Source of the DNA: Solobacterium moorei
GTDB lineage: Bacteria; Bacillota_I; Bacilli_A; Erysipelotrichales; Erysipelotrichaceae
Reading direction: 5' to 3'
Length of the DNA: 64,000 nucleotides
Assembly: GCF_036323475.1 (NCBI RefSeq)
Contig: NZ_AP028934.1
Location: forward strand, 682,001-746,000
The notes below the pieces were generated by a model. It had not been told where the DNA came from, did no database searches, and worked only from the letters and a program-made list of their open reading frames with translations. The translations under genes and the position numbers were made by a program. Positions 8,201-18,165 of the stretch are shown piece by piece. Numbering within the stretch: position 1 is the stretch's first letter; each line of letters begins with the position of its first letter.

Positions 8201-11200
8201 TGTCGGTGATGAAGTTAAATACAAGGATAAAGACTATACCATCACACGCTTTGATGATATGGGAAACAACCTAAAGACGGTAACAGTTAAAGATAATACA
8301 GAATATCTTGGCGGTATGATAACAGACTCTGATGTCATTCCTTATCGTCTGGAAAGCGACCTTGAGAGGATATTTGAAAATCTGACATATCAGAGTCCTG
8401 AAAAGACAACTGAAGAAATTGAAATAAAGAAAGCTGAGGCTCATAACTTCCAAATTAAAGAAGAAACGCTACCTGACAAGTTATCTCCAAGTGAGAGATT
8501 AAACAATAACCTTGAAGCAATCTCGATGTTAAGTCGAATTGAAAGAGGTGAGAGAGATTTAGATATTACCGCTCAGGAAGTTTTAGCAAGGTATGTAGGC
8601 TGGGGAGGACTTGCTGATGTATTCGATGAAGAAAAAGGCGGACAGTGGAAAGAAGCGAGGAGCTTTCTAAAAGAGAACTTATCTCAGGCAGAATATGAAG
8701 CTGCAAGAGAATCTACTTTAACGAGCTTTTATACACCGAAAACAGTGATTGACGGAGTGTATAAGACGCTTTCGGATATGGGATTTAAACAGGGAAACAT
8801 TTTAGAGCCAAGTATGGGAATAGGGAACTTTATAGGCAATATCCCTGATGAAATGAATAAGTCTAAGTTTTATGGTGTAGAGCTTGACTCTGTAAGCGGT
8901 CGAATTGGAAAGCTGTTATACCCTGAAAGTGATATACAGATTAAGGGGCTTGAAGAAACTTCTTTCTCAAATAACTTCTTTGATGCGATTATCGGCAATG
9001 TACCCTTTGGAGAATACAAGGTAAATGACAGGGAGTATAACAAAAATAACTTCCTTATCCATGATTATTTCTTTGCCAAGTCCATTGATAAAGTAAGAAA
9101 CGGTGGTATTATCGCCTTTATTACATCAAGTGGAACGATGGATAAAAAGGACGAAAGTGTAAGACGCTACCTTGCAGCAAGAGCAGAGTTTTTAGGAGCG
9201 ATAAGACTTCCGAACGATACCTTTAAGGGCGTAGCAGGAACAGAAGTAACCTCAGATATTATCTTCCTAAAGAAAAGGGACAGTATCAGAGAAAGGGATG
9301 AGGGCTGGATTCACCTTGCTGAAGATGAAAACGGGCTTTTATATAACAAATACTTTGTTGATCATCCTGAACAGGTGCTTGGTTCTATGGAAGAAATATC
9401 CGGGAGATTTGGGAATGCAATAGCTTGCCTGCCAAAAGAAAACACAGACTTAAAGGAGCTACTGACAAAAGCAAGCGAAGAAATCTCTAAAAATGCTAAT
9501 TATGAAGAAATAGAGCTACTTGATGATGAAATTACCTCAATTCCTGCCACAGATGATGTTAAAAACTTTTCATATACCATAATTGATGATGAAGTTTATT
9601 ACAGAGAAAACTCCCTGTTTGTAAAGAAAGAAGTAACGGATAAAAACAAGGAAAAGATTAAGGACTATCTTGAGTTAAATGCTGCCTTAAAGGACGTTAT
9701 TTACAAACAGAAAGAAGATTTTTCAGATGATGAAGTAAAGAAAGCTCAGGAAAAACTAAATGAAATTTATGACAGCTTTTCTAAGAAGCATGGATATGTC
9801 AATAACCTTTCTAATACCAGAGCCTTAAAAGAGGATAGCAACTTCCCGCTTGTTTCTTCCATTGAAATCCTTGATGAAGAAGAAAACTTCAAAGCAAAGG
9901 GAGATATTTTCTCCAAGCGAACAATCACAAAGGCGAAGGTTATCGACCATGTAGACACTTCCCTTGAAGCTCTTGTTTTATCGGTATCAGAAAAAGGATA
10001 TGTGGATTTTGAGTATATGGGAAGCCTTACAGATAAAGACAGACCGACTTTGATAGAAGAACTTAGAGGGGAAATCTATCTAAACATCAGAGAAGAACAA
10101 AACTTTTATAGACCATTATCTTTTAACCTTGAAGATGGAGATCTACCTTTTGCCTGTGCAAACGGCAGTAATTCATATAAGTACGGCTATGTAACAAAGG
10201 ATGAGTATCTAAGCGGAAATATCAGGGACAAAATTGCCATAGTAGACAGTTACCTTGCAAAGTTAAGACAAACCGAAAGAGAGTTACCTCATCTTGGCTA
10301 TGCGGAAGATGGCAAAGAAAAAGAGCTGATAAGCTATGAGATGAACCGTTTGGAATATCAAAAGGCAGAGCTTACAAAAGTCCTTCCAAAGGAGCTTGAA
10401 GCAAGTGAAATCAATGTAAGACTCGGAGCTACTTGGATACCGAATAAGGATATTGAAAAATTCATCTTTGAAACGCTGAAAACTCCGGGATATGCCAAAT
10501 GGGATATTAAGGTTAAATTTTCAAATCTGACAAGTGAATGGAATGTTGAAGGAAAGAGCAGGGACAGAGGAAATGACCTTGCAGAGATGACATACGGCAC
10601 CTCAAGGGTAAATGCCTATAAGCTGATTGAAGATGCTCTGAACTTAAAAGAAACAAAGGTATTTGACCAGATTGTAAATCCGGACGGTTCAAAAACTTCT
10701 GTACTAAATAAAAAGGAAACGCTTCTTGCAGGACAAAAGCAGGAGCTTCTAAAAGAAGAATTTAAGAACTGGATATTTAGCGACCAAGAACGTAGAAACA
10801 GGCTTGTAAAGTTATATAACGAGCGTTTTAACTCTATCCGTAACAGAGAATATGACGGCAGCAAGCTCTCCTTTGAGGGAATGACCACAGAAATTGATTT
10901 AAGACCTCATCAAAGAAATGCCATAGCAAGAAGCCTTTATGGAGGAAATACCCTTCTTGCTCATGTAGTAGGAAGTGGTAAGACCTTTGAAATGGTGGCG
11001 TCTGCGATGGAAAGTAAAAGGCTTGGAATGTGCAGTAAGTCCTTGTTTGTTGTCCCCAATCATTTAACAGGGCAAATCGGTCGTGAGTTTATGCAGCTAT
11101 ATCCGTCAGCTAACATTATGGTTGCAGATAAGAAAGACTTTGAGCCGAAAAACAGAAAAAGATTTATCGGAAGAATTGCCACAGGAGAGTATGATGCCGT

Positions 11201-12533
11201 TGTAATCGGGCATACGCAGTTTGAAAAAATCCCGATGAGTAAGGAATATCAGGAGAAGCATATCCAAGATCAGATTGATGAAATTATAAACTATGTGGAG
11301 GAATATAAGCATGACAGAAATCAGAACTTTACGGTAAAGCAGCTTGAAAAAACAAAAAAGAAGCTGGAAACAAGGCTTGAAAAGTTAAACGATGATTTTA
11401 AAAAAGACGATGTCATTACCTTTGAAGAATTAGGTGTAGATAAGCTCTTTATTGACGAGGCACATAATTACAAAAATCTCTACCTTTATACAAAAATGAG
11501 GAATGTAGCAGGTATTGGACAGTCTGAAGCCTTTAAGTCCTCCGATATGTTTATGAAGTGCAGATACATGGATGAAATGACAGGTGGAAAAGGTATTGTC
11601 TTTGCCACAGGAACGCCTGTCAGTAACTCGATGACAGAGCTTTATACTATGCAGCGTTATCTTCAGTATGAAAGCCTTAAAAAGAATAATTTGGAGCATT
11701 TTGATAGCTGGGCTTCTACCTTTGGTGAAACGCAGTCAGCTTTTGAATTATCTCCTGAAGGGACAGGGTATAGAGTAAAGACGAGATTTTCCAAGTTCTA
11801 TAACCTTCCTGAACTAATGTCTATGTTTAAAGAAGTTGCGGATATTCAGACAGCAGATATGCTAAATCTTCCAACACCTGAAGCACACTATGAAGTTATT
11901 AAAACTTTGCCAAGTGAGGAACAGAAGGAAATCCTAAAGAGCTTATCGGAAAGAGCTGATGATGTAAGAAACAGGGTAGTAGAGCCTGACGAAGATAATA
12001 TGCTTAAAATTACCAATGACGGTAAGAAACTCGCCTTAGATCAGCGTTTAATCAATCCTTTACTTCCTGACAATCCTGACAGCAAGGTCAATGTGTGCGT
12101 GAAAAATGTCTTTTCCATTTGGGATAAGACAAGAGAAAATAAGTCCACACAGCTTCTTTTCTCCGATATGTCAACTCCAAAAGGAAATGGAGAGTTTAAT
12201 ATTTACGATGATATTAGAGAAAAACTTGTGGCAATGGGAATACCGAAAGAAGAAATAGCCTTTATCCATGAAGCAAATTCCGATAAGCAAAAGGATGAAC
12301 TCTTTGCAAAGGTAAGAAAAGGCGAAATTCGTATTTTGATGGGTTCTACACAGAAAATGGGAGCCGGAACGAATGTGCAAAACAAGCTGATTGCACTTCA
12401 TGACCTCGATGTCCCATGGCGTCCTGCCGACCTTGAGCAGAGAGCCGGAAGAATTGTAAGACAGGGAAATGAAAATAAAGAAGTCAGCATATACAGATAT
12501 GTAACGGAGAATACCTTTGATGCGTACCTTTGG
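5202..12533 (+). CDS. Giant ArdC / N6-adenine methylase / SNF2 helicase protein, exon 1
   Basis: First 2444 codons of a 2906-residue protein interrupted by a group II intron. An ArdC-like ssDNA-binding domain occupies roughly residues 1-115 (RFNRTVMRGQKGIPIL). A charged linker spans about 260-420. An N6-adenine methylase follows, with motif I EPSMGIGNF near residue 1204 and GNVPFGEY as motif IV. An SNF2-type helicase follows, with Walker A GSGKT near 1924, IDEAHNYKN near 2084, FATGTPVSNS and RAGRIVRQGN. Such proteins are common on clostridial conjugative elements and are thought to protect or process incoming DNA. The start has AAGGAGG eight bases upstream. Without splicing, translation ends at 12554 after a few intron-coded residues. 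Confidence 0.88.
5983..6390 (+). CDS. TnpV-like protein overprinted inside the giant gene
   Basis: 135-residue ORF in the +1 frame relative to the giant gene, lying entirely over its charged linker. It has its own ATG and a strong GAGGAAGGAG about nine bases upstream. The product resembles transposon-encoded TnpV proteins (MRLEFLSQSEEQ, LTGHLMDIQKQAIEFM, then ALKEMTIKEVVEI). The host frame here is low complexity, rich in R, E, D, G and N, as expected if the overlapping frame carries the conserved fold. Family assignment is by eye and moderate. Function of TnpV proteins is unknown. Confidence 0.55.
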   Translation: MYFDEMIRKEMKTSEFSEMESTDEIIEKIRENTLNSLEEETDFIRKYPNPTYAVMRLEFLSQSEEQSHFEMLLDLYKEKKLTGHLMDIQKQAIEFMRREKPKLMAAWKIEDENNPQYGAMISALKEMTIKEVVEI

Positions 12534-13109
12534 GTGCGACATGAAGTCGCTTAATTTAACTGTTTGGCATAATGACCAAACCAACTATTCCGTTAGTTGA
12601 GCCAAGTATCGACTGCACTCAGGTGTGGTAAGCCGATATTAAAGTAGCCCTACTTGAGGTTGAACCGTGAGGGAATACCGAAACTGCCAGCAACAAGGCG
12701 GTTAGGGAGCAAGGCTTGATAATATGGCTAACATATGTGAACTACTGATAAATGCCGTTAAGGCGAACAGGCTAAAGTTGCTGACAAGCCTGAACCAAAA
12801 TGGTGCGTAGTCGGATAATCCTTTCCACAGTGGGATTACACGGACAAAATGACTACCGGCAGAGAGGTAGAGCCTAAGTTATCAATGTTAATTAAGTGGA
12901 ACATGGTAAGCCTGTACCGTTGCCAAAAGGCAAGGCAAATCGTAAGAAATGCTGATAATGGTGCAGGTAAAGGATAATGGAAAAAGCGAACGCCATCTTG
13001 TAATGAGATGGATAGGGGTTCAAAATTTGCCCTAACTTGAAAGAGTGCAGACTTCCATTTGGTTTTTAATCACAAGAGAACTTGTAGAATTTTTGAAAGG
13101 AGAAAGCAA

Positions 13110-14780
13110 ATGAACAGTAAAATGTGTGCTACTACTAACAGAGCTAAAGACTGGGAAAGTATAGATTTTTCAGTAGCAGAAAGCTATGTTAAAAAACTAC
13201 AAATGCGTATTGTGAAAGCGTGGAAAATGAGTAAATACGGAAAGGTAAAATCTTTACAGCATTTACTCACAACTTCATTTTATGCAAAAGCCTTGGCTAT
13301 TAAGAGGGTAACTGAAAACCAAGGCAAGAAAACAAGTGGTGTTGACGGCGAACTATGGCTAACACCACAGGCAAAGTATAATGCAATAGGAAAGTTAAAC
13401 TTAAGAGGATATAAACCTAAACCTCTTAAAAGAGTGTATATACCAAAGAAAAATGGTAAGAAAAGACCTCTTAGCATTCCTACAATGACAGACAGAGCAA
13501 TGCAAACACTATATAAATTTGCACTTGAACCTATTGCAGAAACAACAGCTGATTTTAACTCTTATGGATTTAGAGCTAAAAGGTGTACGCAGGATGCTAT
13601 TGAGCAATGCTTTACATCTCTAAATAAAAAGAAATCTGCAAAATGGGTGCTTGAAGGAGATATAAAAGGTTGCTTTGATAATATTAGCCACGAATGGATA
13701 ATGAATAATATCCCAATGAACAAGAAATTATTAAAACTCTGGCTTGAGTGTGGATATATAGAAAAACAAAAACTATTTCCAACAGAAACAGGAAGTCCCC
13801 AAGGCTCACCAATATCACCTATTATTTCCAATATGGTATTAGATGGTTTAGAAAAAGCAATCAAAGAGAAATACCATAGAAGAACAGTAAATAAGAAAGC
13901 ATATTTCCCAAAAGTTAATTTTGTCAGATATGCAGATGATTTTATCGTTACAGGGGAAAGTGCAGAATTGCTTGAAAATGGTGTAAAGCCAATCATTGTA
14001 AAATTCTTGGCTGAAAGAGGTTTAGAATTATCAGAGGAAAAGACACTCATAACACACATAAATGACGGTTTCGATTTTCTTGGAGTTAATATTAGGATGT
14101 ATAAAGATAAATTACTAACAAAACCATCCGAAAAGAACTTCAAGGCTATTGTTGATAAAATAAGACAAATCATAAAAGATAATCCGTCAATGAAACAAGA
14201 AATTCTGATTAGAAAATTAAATCCAATTATTATAGGTTGGATAAACTATCAGAAATATAATGTTTCATCTAAAGCCTTTGAAAAACTTGATTATGAAATA
14301 TATAAAAGCTTGTGGACCTGGTGCGTTCGTAGACATCCTAAGAAAGGTAGAAAATGGATAGCTAAAAAGTATTTCCATACGATTGGAAATAGAACTTGGA
14401 CTTTCAGTGTAGCAACTGGAGACAGAATGGAAAATGGCGATAAATACTATCTTCGTCTTAAATATGCTACAGACACTGATATTAAAAGATTTACCAAGAT
14501 ACAAGCTGAAGCAAATCCATTTGATGAAAATTGGCAAATATACTTTGAAGAAAGAGAAGAGTTAAAAATACGAAACGAACTTAAAGGACGTACAGTTATA
14601 AATAGACTGTATAAAACGCAAGATGGAATATGCCCTGTTTGTGGAGAGAAAATAACTATTGATACAGACTTTAGAGTACATCAAACAATTCAAAATAACA
14701 TTACCCTTAAAACTTTAGTACACCCTTGGTGTCATAGAAAATTGCATATAAATGATGAAGAAAACACGCTGGCTCTTTAA
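13110..14780 (+). CDS. ltrA: Group II intron-encoded reverse transcriptase/maturase with HNH domain
   Basis: 556 residues. The reverse transcriptase has the catalytic motif RYADDFIV (YADD near residue 274), LEGDIKGCFDNI and TGSPQGSPISPI. A maturase X domain follows (LNPIIIGWINYQKYN). The C-terminal HNH endonuclease has CPVCGEK and a PWCHRKLH end. The protein splices the intron RNA and drives retrohoming. ATG at 13110 is chosen because AAAGGAGAAAG lies just upstream; an earlier in-frame start at 13059 lacks one. The frame is intact, so the intron looks competent. Confidence 0.93.
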   Translation: MNSKMCATTNRAKDWESIDFSVAESYVKKLQMRIVKAWKMSKYGKVKSLQHLLTTSFYAKALAIKRVTENQGKKTSGVDGELWLTPQAKYNAIGKLNLRGYKPKPLKRVYIPKKNGKKRPLSIPTMTDRAMQTLYKFALEPIAETTADFNSYGFRAKRCTQDAIEQCFTSLNKKKSAKWVLEGDIKGCFDNISHEWIMNNIPMNKKLLKLWLECGYIEKQKLFPTETGSPQGSPISPIISNMVLDGLEKAIKEKYHRRTVNKKAYFPKVNFVRYADDFIVTGESAELLENGVKPIIVKFLAERGLELSEEKTLITHINDGFDFLGVNIRMYKDKLLTKPSEKNFKAIVDKIRQIIKDNPSMKQEILIRKLNPIIIGWINYQKYNVSSKAFEKLDYEIYKSLWTWCVRRHPKKGRKWIAKKYFHTIGNRTWTFSVATGDRMENGDKYYLRLKYATDTDIKRFTKIQAEANPFDENWQIYFEEREELKIRNELKGRTVINRLYKTQDGICPVCGEKITIDTDFRVHQTIQNNITLKTLVHPWCHRKLHINDEENTLAL

Positions 14781-14799
14781 TTAGGGCTTATAAAAACTT

Positions 14800-14833
14800 G
14801 AGCCGTGTGAGGGGAAACTCTCATGCACGGTTC
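14800..14833 (+). ncRNA. Group II intron domain V
   Basis: Compact hairpin beginning GAGCCGTGTGAGGGGAAACT and closing with CACGGTTC, the most conserved catalytic domain of bacterial group II introns. It lies 19 bases after the maturase stop; domain VI and the 3' splice site at 14874 follow. Confidence 0.85.
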
Positions 14834-14874
14834 TTAGAGGGGAAAGGGATAGTAATATCCCCGACCTACTCGAC

Positions 14875-16263
14875 CAGACCATCGAGAATAAACAGAAGTT
14901 CATTTCTCAGATTATGACAAGTAAAACGCCTGTAAGAGTTGCAGAAGATGTGGACGAAAGCAGCTTAAACTATGCAGAGATTAAGGCACTTGCAACAGGT
15001 GATCCAAAAATCAAGGAAAAGATGGATTTGGATAATGAAGTTACAAAACTTAAAATGCTTGAAGCGAACTACAAGTCCAATCGTTATAGATTAGAGGATA
15101 AGGTAGCTAAAAACTATCCGGAAGAAATTTCAAGAACAGAAAAACTCATTGAGGCTGTAAAGAAAGATATTAAAGATGTAGAAGCAAAAGCTGAAGGAGA
15201 GGAAAAGTTTACTTCTATTACTATCGGTGGTGAGAAGATATTAGATAAAAAGTTAGCCGGAGAAAAGCTGCTTGAAGCTATTTCTAAAGTAAAAATCAAT
15301 GAAAGCAAAGTTATCGGTAAGTATAGAAACATGGATTTAGAGGTAAGTTACAACTTCTTCACCAATGAGCATAACTTCAGCTTAAACGGTGCTGCAAAGC
15401 ATTCAGGAGAGCTTGGAACGAGTGCGGACGGTAATATTACAAGACTGGATAATGCTCTTGAGAAAATGCCTGAGAAATTAAAGAGGCTTGAAGAAAAGCT
15501 CATCGGGACAAAAGAACAGCTTGAAAATGCCAAAGAGGAATTACAAAAGCCTTTTGAAAAAGCTGATGAACTAAAGGATAAGGTGCTTCGCTTGGCAGAA
15601 CTGAATAAGCTCCTTGATATGGGGGATGTGGAAGAAAAGAGAAATGACAATCCCCTTGTAGAAGATGTAAAACGAGCCATCATTGACTTCTGCAACAGAG
15701 AGTATGAAGAAAATCATAGTTATGATGAGTTTGATACTCTATATCCTGACCTAAAGCACATCGGCATCGCCTATACCAATACACCTGACGAAAGACACAG
15801 CATCCAATATGAGCTTAACTTAGAGGATAAGAGATGGACACAGTATATTGAAGATATACCGATTAAAACGGAGAGTTTTGATTATGAAAACAAAGGAGAA
15901 AACGAAGCTCTACGAAATATGAAAAATGAGATTGAGCTGTCTTCTTTTAGTGATTTGGTCTATGTCGATTCGGAAGATTTAAGGGTGGCACTTGGACTTG
16001 AAATTGATGATGAAGGTAACTTCTATGATCCACTTTCTAAAGACCTTGATAATGATGGAATTGCTGACAGATATGACAATGACTTTAAGGACAGCGATTA
16101 TTTTGAGTCAACCTATGATGTTGAAGATAATCTGCATACCAAAGAGGAAGCTACACAGAAAACAGAGGATAAGCCGTCTATTTTAGGACAAATTAGAGCC
16201 TATCAGGAAGAAAGTAAAACAGAAGAAAAACAAACTGCAAAAGAACAGGAATATGTACGATAA
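14875..16263 (+). CDS. Giant ArdC / methylase / helicase protein, exon 2
   Basis: Last 462 codons of the giant protein, in frame with exon 1 once the intron is removed (junction YLW/QTIENKQ). It is mainly charged coiled coil (repeated L/E/K heptad-like stretches around EKLKRLEEKLIGTKEQ), typical of the C-terminus of these element helicases. An internal ATG at 14914 could in principle start a free C-terminal fragment, but I see no convincing ribosome site there. A hairpin immediately follows the stop and the ssDNA-binding-like gene comes next. Confidence 0.85.
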   Translation, partial: QTIENKQKFISQIMTSKTPVRVAEDVDESSLNYAEIKALATGDPKIKEKMDLDNEVTKLKMLEANYKSNRYRLEDKVAKNYPEEISRTEKLIEAVKKDIKDVEAKAEGEEKFTSITIGGEKILDKKLAGEKLLEAISKVKINESKVIGKYRNMDLEVSYNFFTNEHNFSLNGAAKHSGELGTSADGNITRLDNALEKMPEKLKRLEEKLIGTKEQLENAKEELQKPFEKADELKDKVLRLAELNKLLDMGDVEEKRNDNPLVEDVKRAIIDFCNREYEENHSYDEFDTLYPDLKHIGIAYTNTPDERHSIQYELNLEDKRWTQYIEDIPIKTESFDYENKGENEALRNMKNEIELSSFSDLVYVDSEDLRVALGLEIDDEGNFYDPLSKDLDNDGIADRYDNDFKDSDYFESTYDVEDNLHTKEEATQKTEDKPSILGQIRAYQEESKTEEKQTAKEQEYVR

Positions 16264-16283
16264 GGGAGGGAAACCTCCCTTTT
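16263..16283 (+). terminator. Short hairpin between giant gene and ssb-like gene
   Basis: AGGGAGG (16263-16269), loop GAAA, CCTCCCT (16274-16280), then TTT. Compact and GC-rich with a short T-run; probably an attenuator or partial terminator. The AGGAG ribosome site of the next gene lies just beyond it. Confidence 0.5.
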
Positions 16284-16303
16284 ACCATGAAAGGAGAAAA
16301 AAC

Positions 16304-16963
16304 ATGGATTACAAAACAATTAGAAATCAGATAGAAGATATGGTAAATGATAATCACAAGGACTTTGTTAAGGCGGTTATCAGCATGGAAAAAGGTATCA
16401 ACGATGAAAGTGCTTTGGATAAGCTCTATGAGGCTTATATGGACAATGACACCGTTAATTTACTGCATGAGGAATTTGATTACATGATTGAAGATTTAAG
16501 AGAACAGGGGCAGATTAAAGATCTTCCTTATGTTCAAGAGGAGAAAGATAATCTTGTCAATATCGTTGGAAATGTTGTAGGAAAGATCGATGTAGTTGAA
16601 AGGGAAAATAAGAACGGCGAAGCCTTTCAGGTAGTAAATTTCTCTGTGGCATCTAAAGATGATGAGGGGAATAAGGTATATCATAATTGCTCCGCATACG
16701 GAGAAAAGGGTGATATTCCAAAAGACTTTAAGCAGGGAGATTTTGTAAAACTCTTTGGACAGATCAGAACTTCCGTTGACGATAACGGCAAGGAACATAC
16801 TAACATCAGGATACTTTCTTCAAAGCTCTTAAAGGCAAAAGAACAGATGAAAGGTCGAGATGAAAAGAAAGAGTCTGTGCTTGGAGCCATTAAAAAATAT
16901 CAGGCTGAAGATAAGGAAAAGCCTAAAGAAAAGAAAGAAACATCAAAAGAAGCTGAGAGATAA
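16304..16963 (+). CDS. OB-fold ssDNA-binding-like protein of the element
   Basis: 219 residues. An N-terminal helical part (MDYKTIRNQIEDMVND) precedes an OB-fold-like middle (NIVGNVVGKIDVVERE, FQVVNFSVASKDDEGN, FVKLFGQIRTS) resembling single-strand-binding proteins, with a lysine/glutamate-rich tail. ATG at 16304 follows AAAGGAGAAAAAAC; the in-frame upstream start at 16253 lies before the hairpin and is rejected. It probably coats transferred single-strand DNA alongside the helicase protein. A strong terminator follows. Assignment is by pattern; I would not give it an ssb symbol. Confidence 0.65.
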   Translation: MDYKTIRNQIEDMVNDNHKDFVKAVISMEKGINDESALDKLYEAYMDNDTVNLLHEEFDYMIEDLREQGQIKDLPYVQEEKDNLVNIVGNVVGKIDVVERENKNGEAFQVVNFSVASKDDEGNKVYHNCSAYGEKGDIPKDFKQGDFVKLFGQIRTSVDDNGKEHTNIRILSSKLLKAKEQMKGRDEKKESVLGAIKKYQAEDKEKPKEKKETSKEAER

Positions 16964-16970
16964 ATTTATG

Positions 16971-17007
16971 GTCGGTGTGGTCTTAGGACTGCACCGGCTC
17001 TTTTTTT
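16971..17007 (+). terminator. Rho-independent terminator
   Basis: 12-bp stem (16971-16982 with 16987-16998, three G.U pairs), tetraloop TTAG, followed by seven T at 17001-17007. It closes the helicase/ssb-like transcription unit. Confidence 0.85.
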
Positions 17008-17020
17008 AGTTGAGGAATTA

Positions 17021-17029
17021 TGTTATAAT
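17021..17029 (+). promoter_or_regulatory. Extended -10 promoter of the XRE regulator
   Basis: TGTTATAAT gives a perfect TGnTATAAT extended -10 element about 45 bases upstream of the regulator's ATG; no good -35 is seen, as is usual for this class. Confidence 0.6.
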
Positions 17030-17073
17030 ACATGAAGTATAAATTCAATAATATGAATATAAAGGGTGCAAAA

Positions 17074-17295
17074 ATGAAAGTGAACTATAATGGGTTATGG
17101 AAGCTATTGATAGACAAGAACATGAATAAAAAAAACTTAAAGGAAAAGCTTGGTATTGCCCCTGCAACCATAGCAAAAATGGGTAAAGGAGAATTTGTTA
17201 GTATGGAAATTCTTTATAGAATTTGTGTTGCTCTCAATACCGATTTTGGAGAGCTAATCTCAGTAAGCAGATCTATTACTGACGATGAGCAATAG
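17074..17295 (+). CDS. XRE-family (Cro/C1) regulator, 73 aa
   Basis: Small helix-turn-helix protein starting MKVNYNGLWKLLIDKNM, with the recognition region KEKLGIAPATIAKMGKGEF and a YRICVALNTDFGELI tail. It belongs to the same small XRE group as the protein at 42597-42800 (both have LWK-LIDKNMNK). The start at 17074 follows AAAGGGTG; an in-frame ATG 14 codons earlier lacks a site. It precedes the BceAB/RS-type module and may control it or the element. Confidence 0.78.
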   Translation: MKVNYNGLWKLLIDKNMNKKNLKEKLGIAPATIAKMGKGEFVSMEILYRICVALNTDFGELISVSRSITDDEQ

Positions 17296-17316
17296 CATAT
17301 ATTTCTATGAAGATTT

Positions 17317-17361
17317 CTTACATCATCCGTAAGTGTTATTTTAGTTCGCCACAGACTAAAA
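17317..17361 (+). promoter_or_regulatory. Two inverted repeats upstream of the Bce-type operon
   Basis: CTTAC (17317-17321) / GTAAG (17329-17333), and TTTTAGT (17339-17345) / ACTAAAA (17355-17361) with a nine-base centre. They lie just before the ATPase gene whose operon encodes its own response regulator, so they are candidate operator sites. A regulatory role is inference. Confidence 0.35.
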
Positions 17362-17391
17362 TTAGATTAACAAATTATGGAGGTGTTATCT

Positions 17392-18165
17392 ATGGAAATA
17401 ATTTTAAAAGTAGAATCATTAAAAAAATATTATGGAAAAGATCCTAACATAACAAAGGCACTAAATGGTATATCCTTTCAGGTTATGAAAGGTGAATTCT
17501 TGGGGATTATGGGTAGCAGTGGTTCAGGAAAAACTACACTGCTTAATTGCCTTGCGACCATAATCAAACCGACTGATGGTTTAATTCAAATGCAAAATCA
17601 GGATTTAAGTAAATTGAAAGGAAACAGCTTAGCTGATTATAGAGGTAAAATGATTGGCTATCTATTTCAAAACTTTGAACTTTTAGATAATCTGACGGCA
17701 AAAGAAAATATATTACTGCCGCTATCTTTGCATAATGTGGATGAAAAAGAAAGTAAAAGAAGATTGGAATTGCTTGCAGGATATTTTGATATTTCTGAAC
17801 TTCTTAACAAATTTCCCACGCAGATGTCAGGTGGTCAAAGACAGAGGGTGGCTGCTGCAAGGGCTTTGATTTTAGATCCTAAGATTGTCTTTGCAGACGA
17901 ACCGACAGGTGCATTGGATTCAAAAAATGCAAATATTCTAATGCAAAAGTTATCAGCTATGAATGAAATAGAGGAAACAACAATTCTTATGGTTACTCAT
18001 GATTCAGTAGCAGCAAGTTTCTGTAACAGGATTTTATTTATTCAGGACGGAAAGCTATTCCACGAAATAAGACGAGATTATCCAAGAGAAACTCAAGAAG
18101 ATTTTTACCAAAGAATATTGAAGGTCATGTCAACACTTTCCGGAGGTGATCTTAATGTTTTCTAA
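17392..18165 (+). CDS. BceA-type ABC transporter ATPase (peptide-antibiotic resistance)
   Basis: 257-residue ATPase. Walker A GSSGSGKTT (residues 41-49), Q-loop in YLFQNFELL, signature MSGGQRQRVAAARAL, Walker B IVFADEPTGALDS and the switch His in VTHDS. The MacB/BceA style ending FADEPTGALDSKN fits peptide-resistance modules. The start at 17392 follows GGAGGT; five extra upstream codons are possible. It is followed by the permease gene with an 11-base overlap, then by a two-component system, the standard BceRS-BceAB arrangement that senses and removes cell-wall-targeting peptides such as bacitracin or lantibiotics. Substrate unknown. Confidence 0.9.
   Translation: MEIILKVESLKKYYGKDPNITKALNGISFQVMKGEFLGIMGSSGSGKTTLLNCLATIIKPTDGLIQMQNQDLSKLKGNSLADYRGKMIGYLFQNFELLDNLTAKENILLPLSLHNVDEKESKRRLELLAGYFDISELLNKFPTQMSGGQRQRVAAARALILDPKIVFADEPTGALDSKNANILMQKLSAMNEIEETTILMVTHDSVAASFCNRILFIQDGKLFHEIRRDYPRETQEDFYQRILKVMSTLSGGDLNVF

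Larger units (their letters stand above)
12534..14874 (+). mobile_element. Group II intron (2341 bp) inside the giant gene
   Basis: The intron begins GTGCGAC, matching the GUGYG 5' rule, and ends ...CTCGAC, matching AY. Its removal joins codons ...AYLW to QTIENKQ in frame and restores the continuous protein. About 570 bp of structured 5' RNA precede the intron-encoded protein, and a clear domain V lies at 14800-14833. The insertion lies just downstream of helicase motif VI. Confidence 0.93.

Noticed and set aside
13562-14173. 203-codon minus-strand ORF inside the maturase gene
   Set aside because: Antisense shadow; Ser/Phe-rich composition typical of reversed AT-rich coding sequence.
14914-16263. 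Independent 449-aa gene after the intron
   Set aside because: It is in frame with the giant gene after intron removal and its ATG lacks a ribosome site; it is exon 2.
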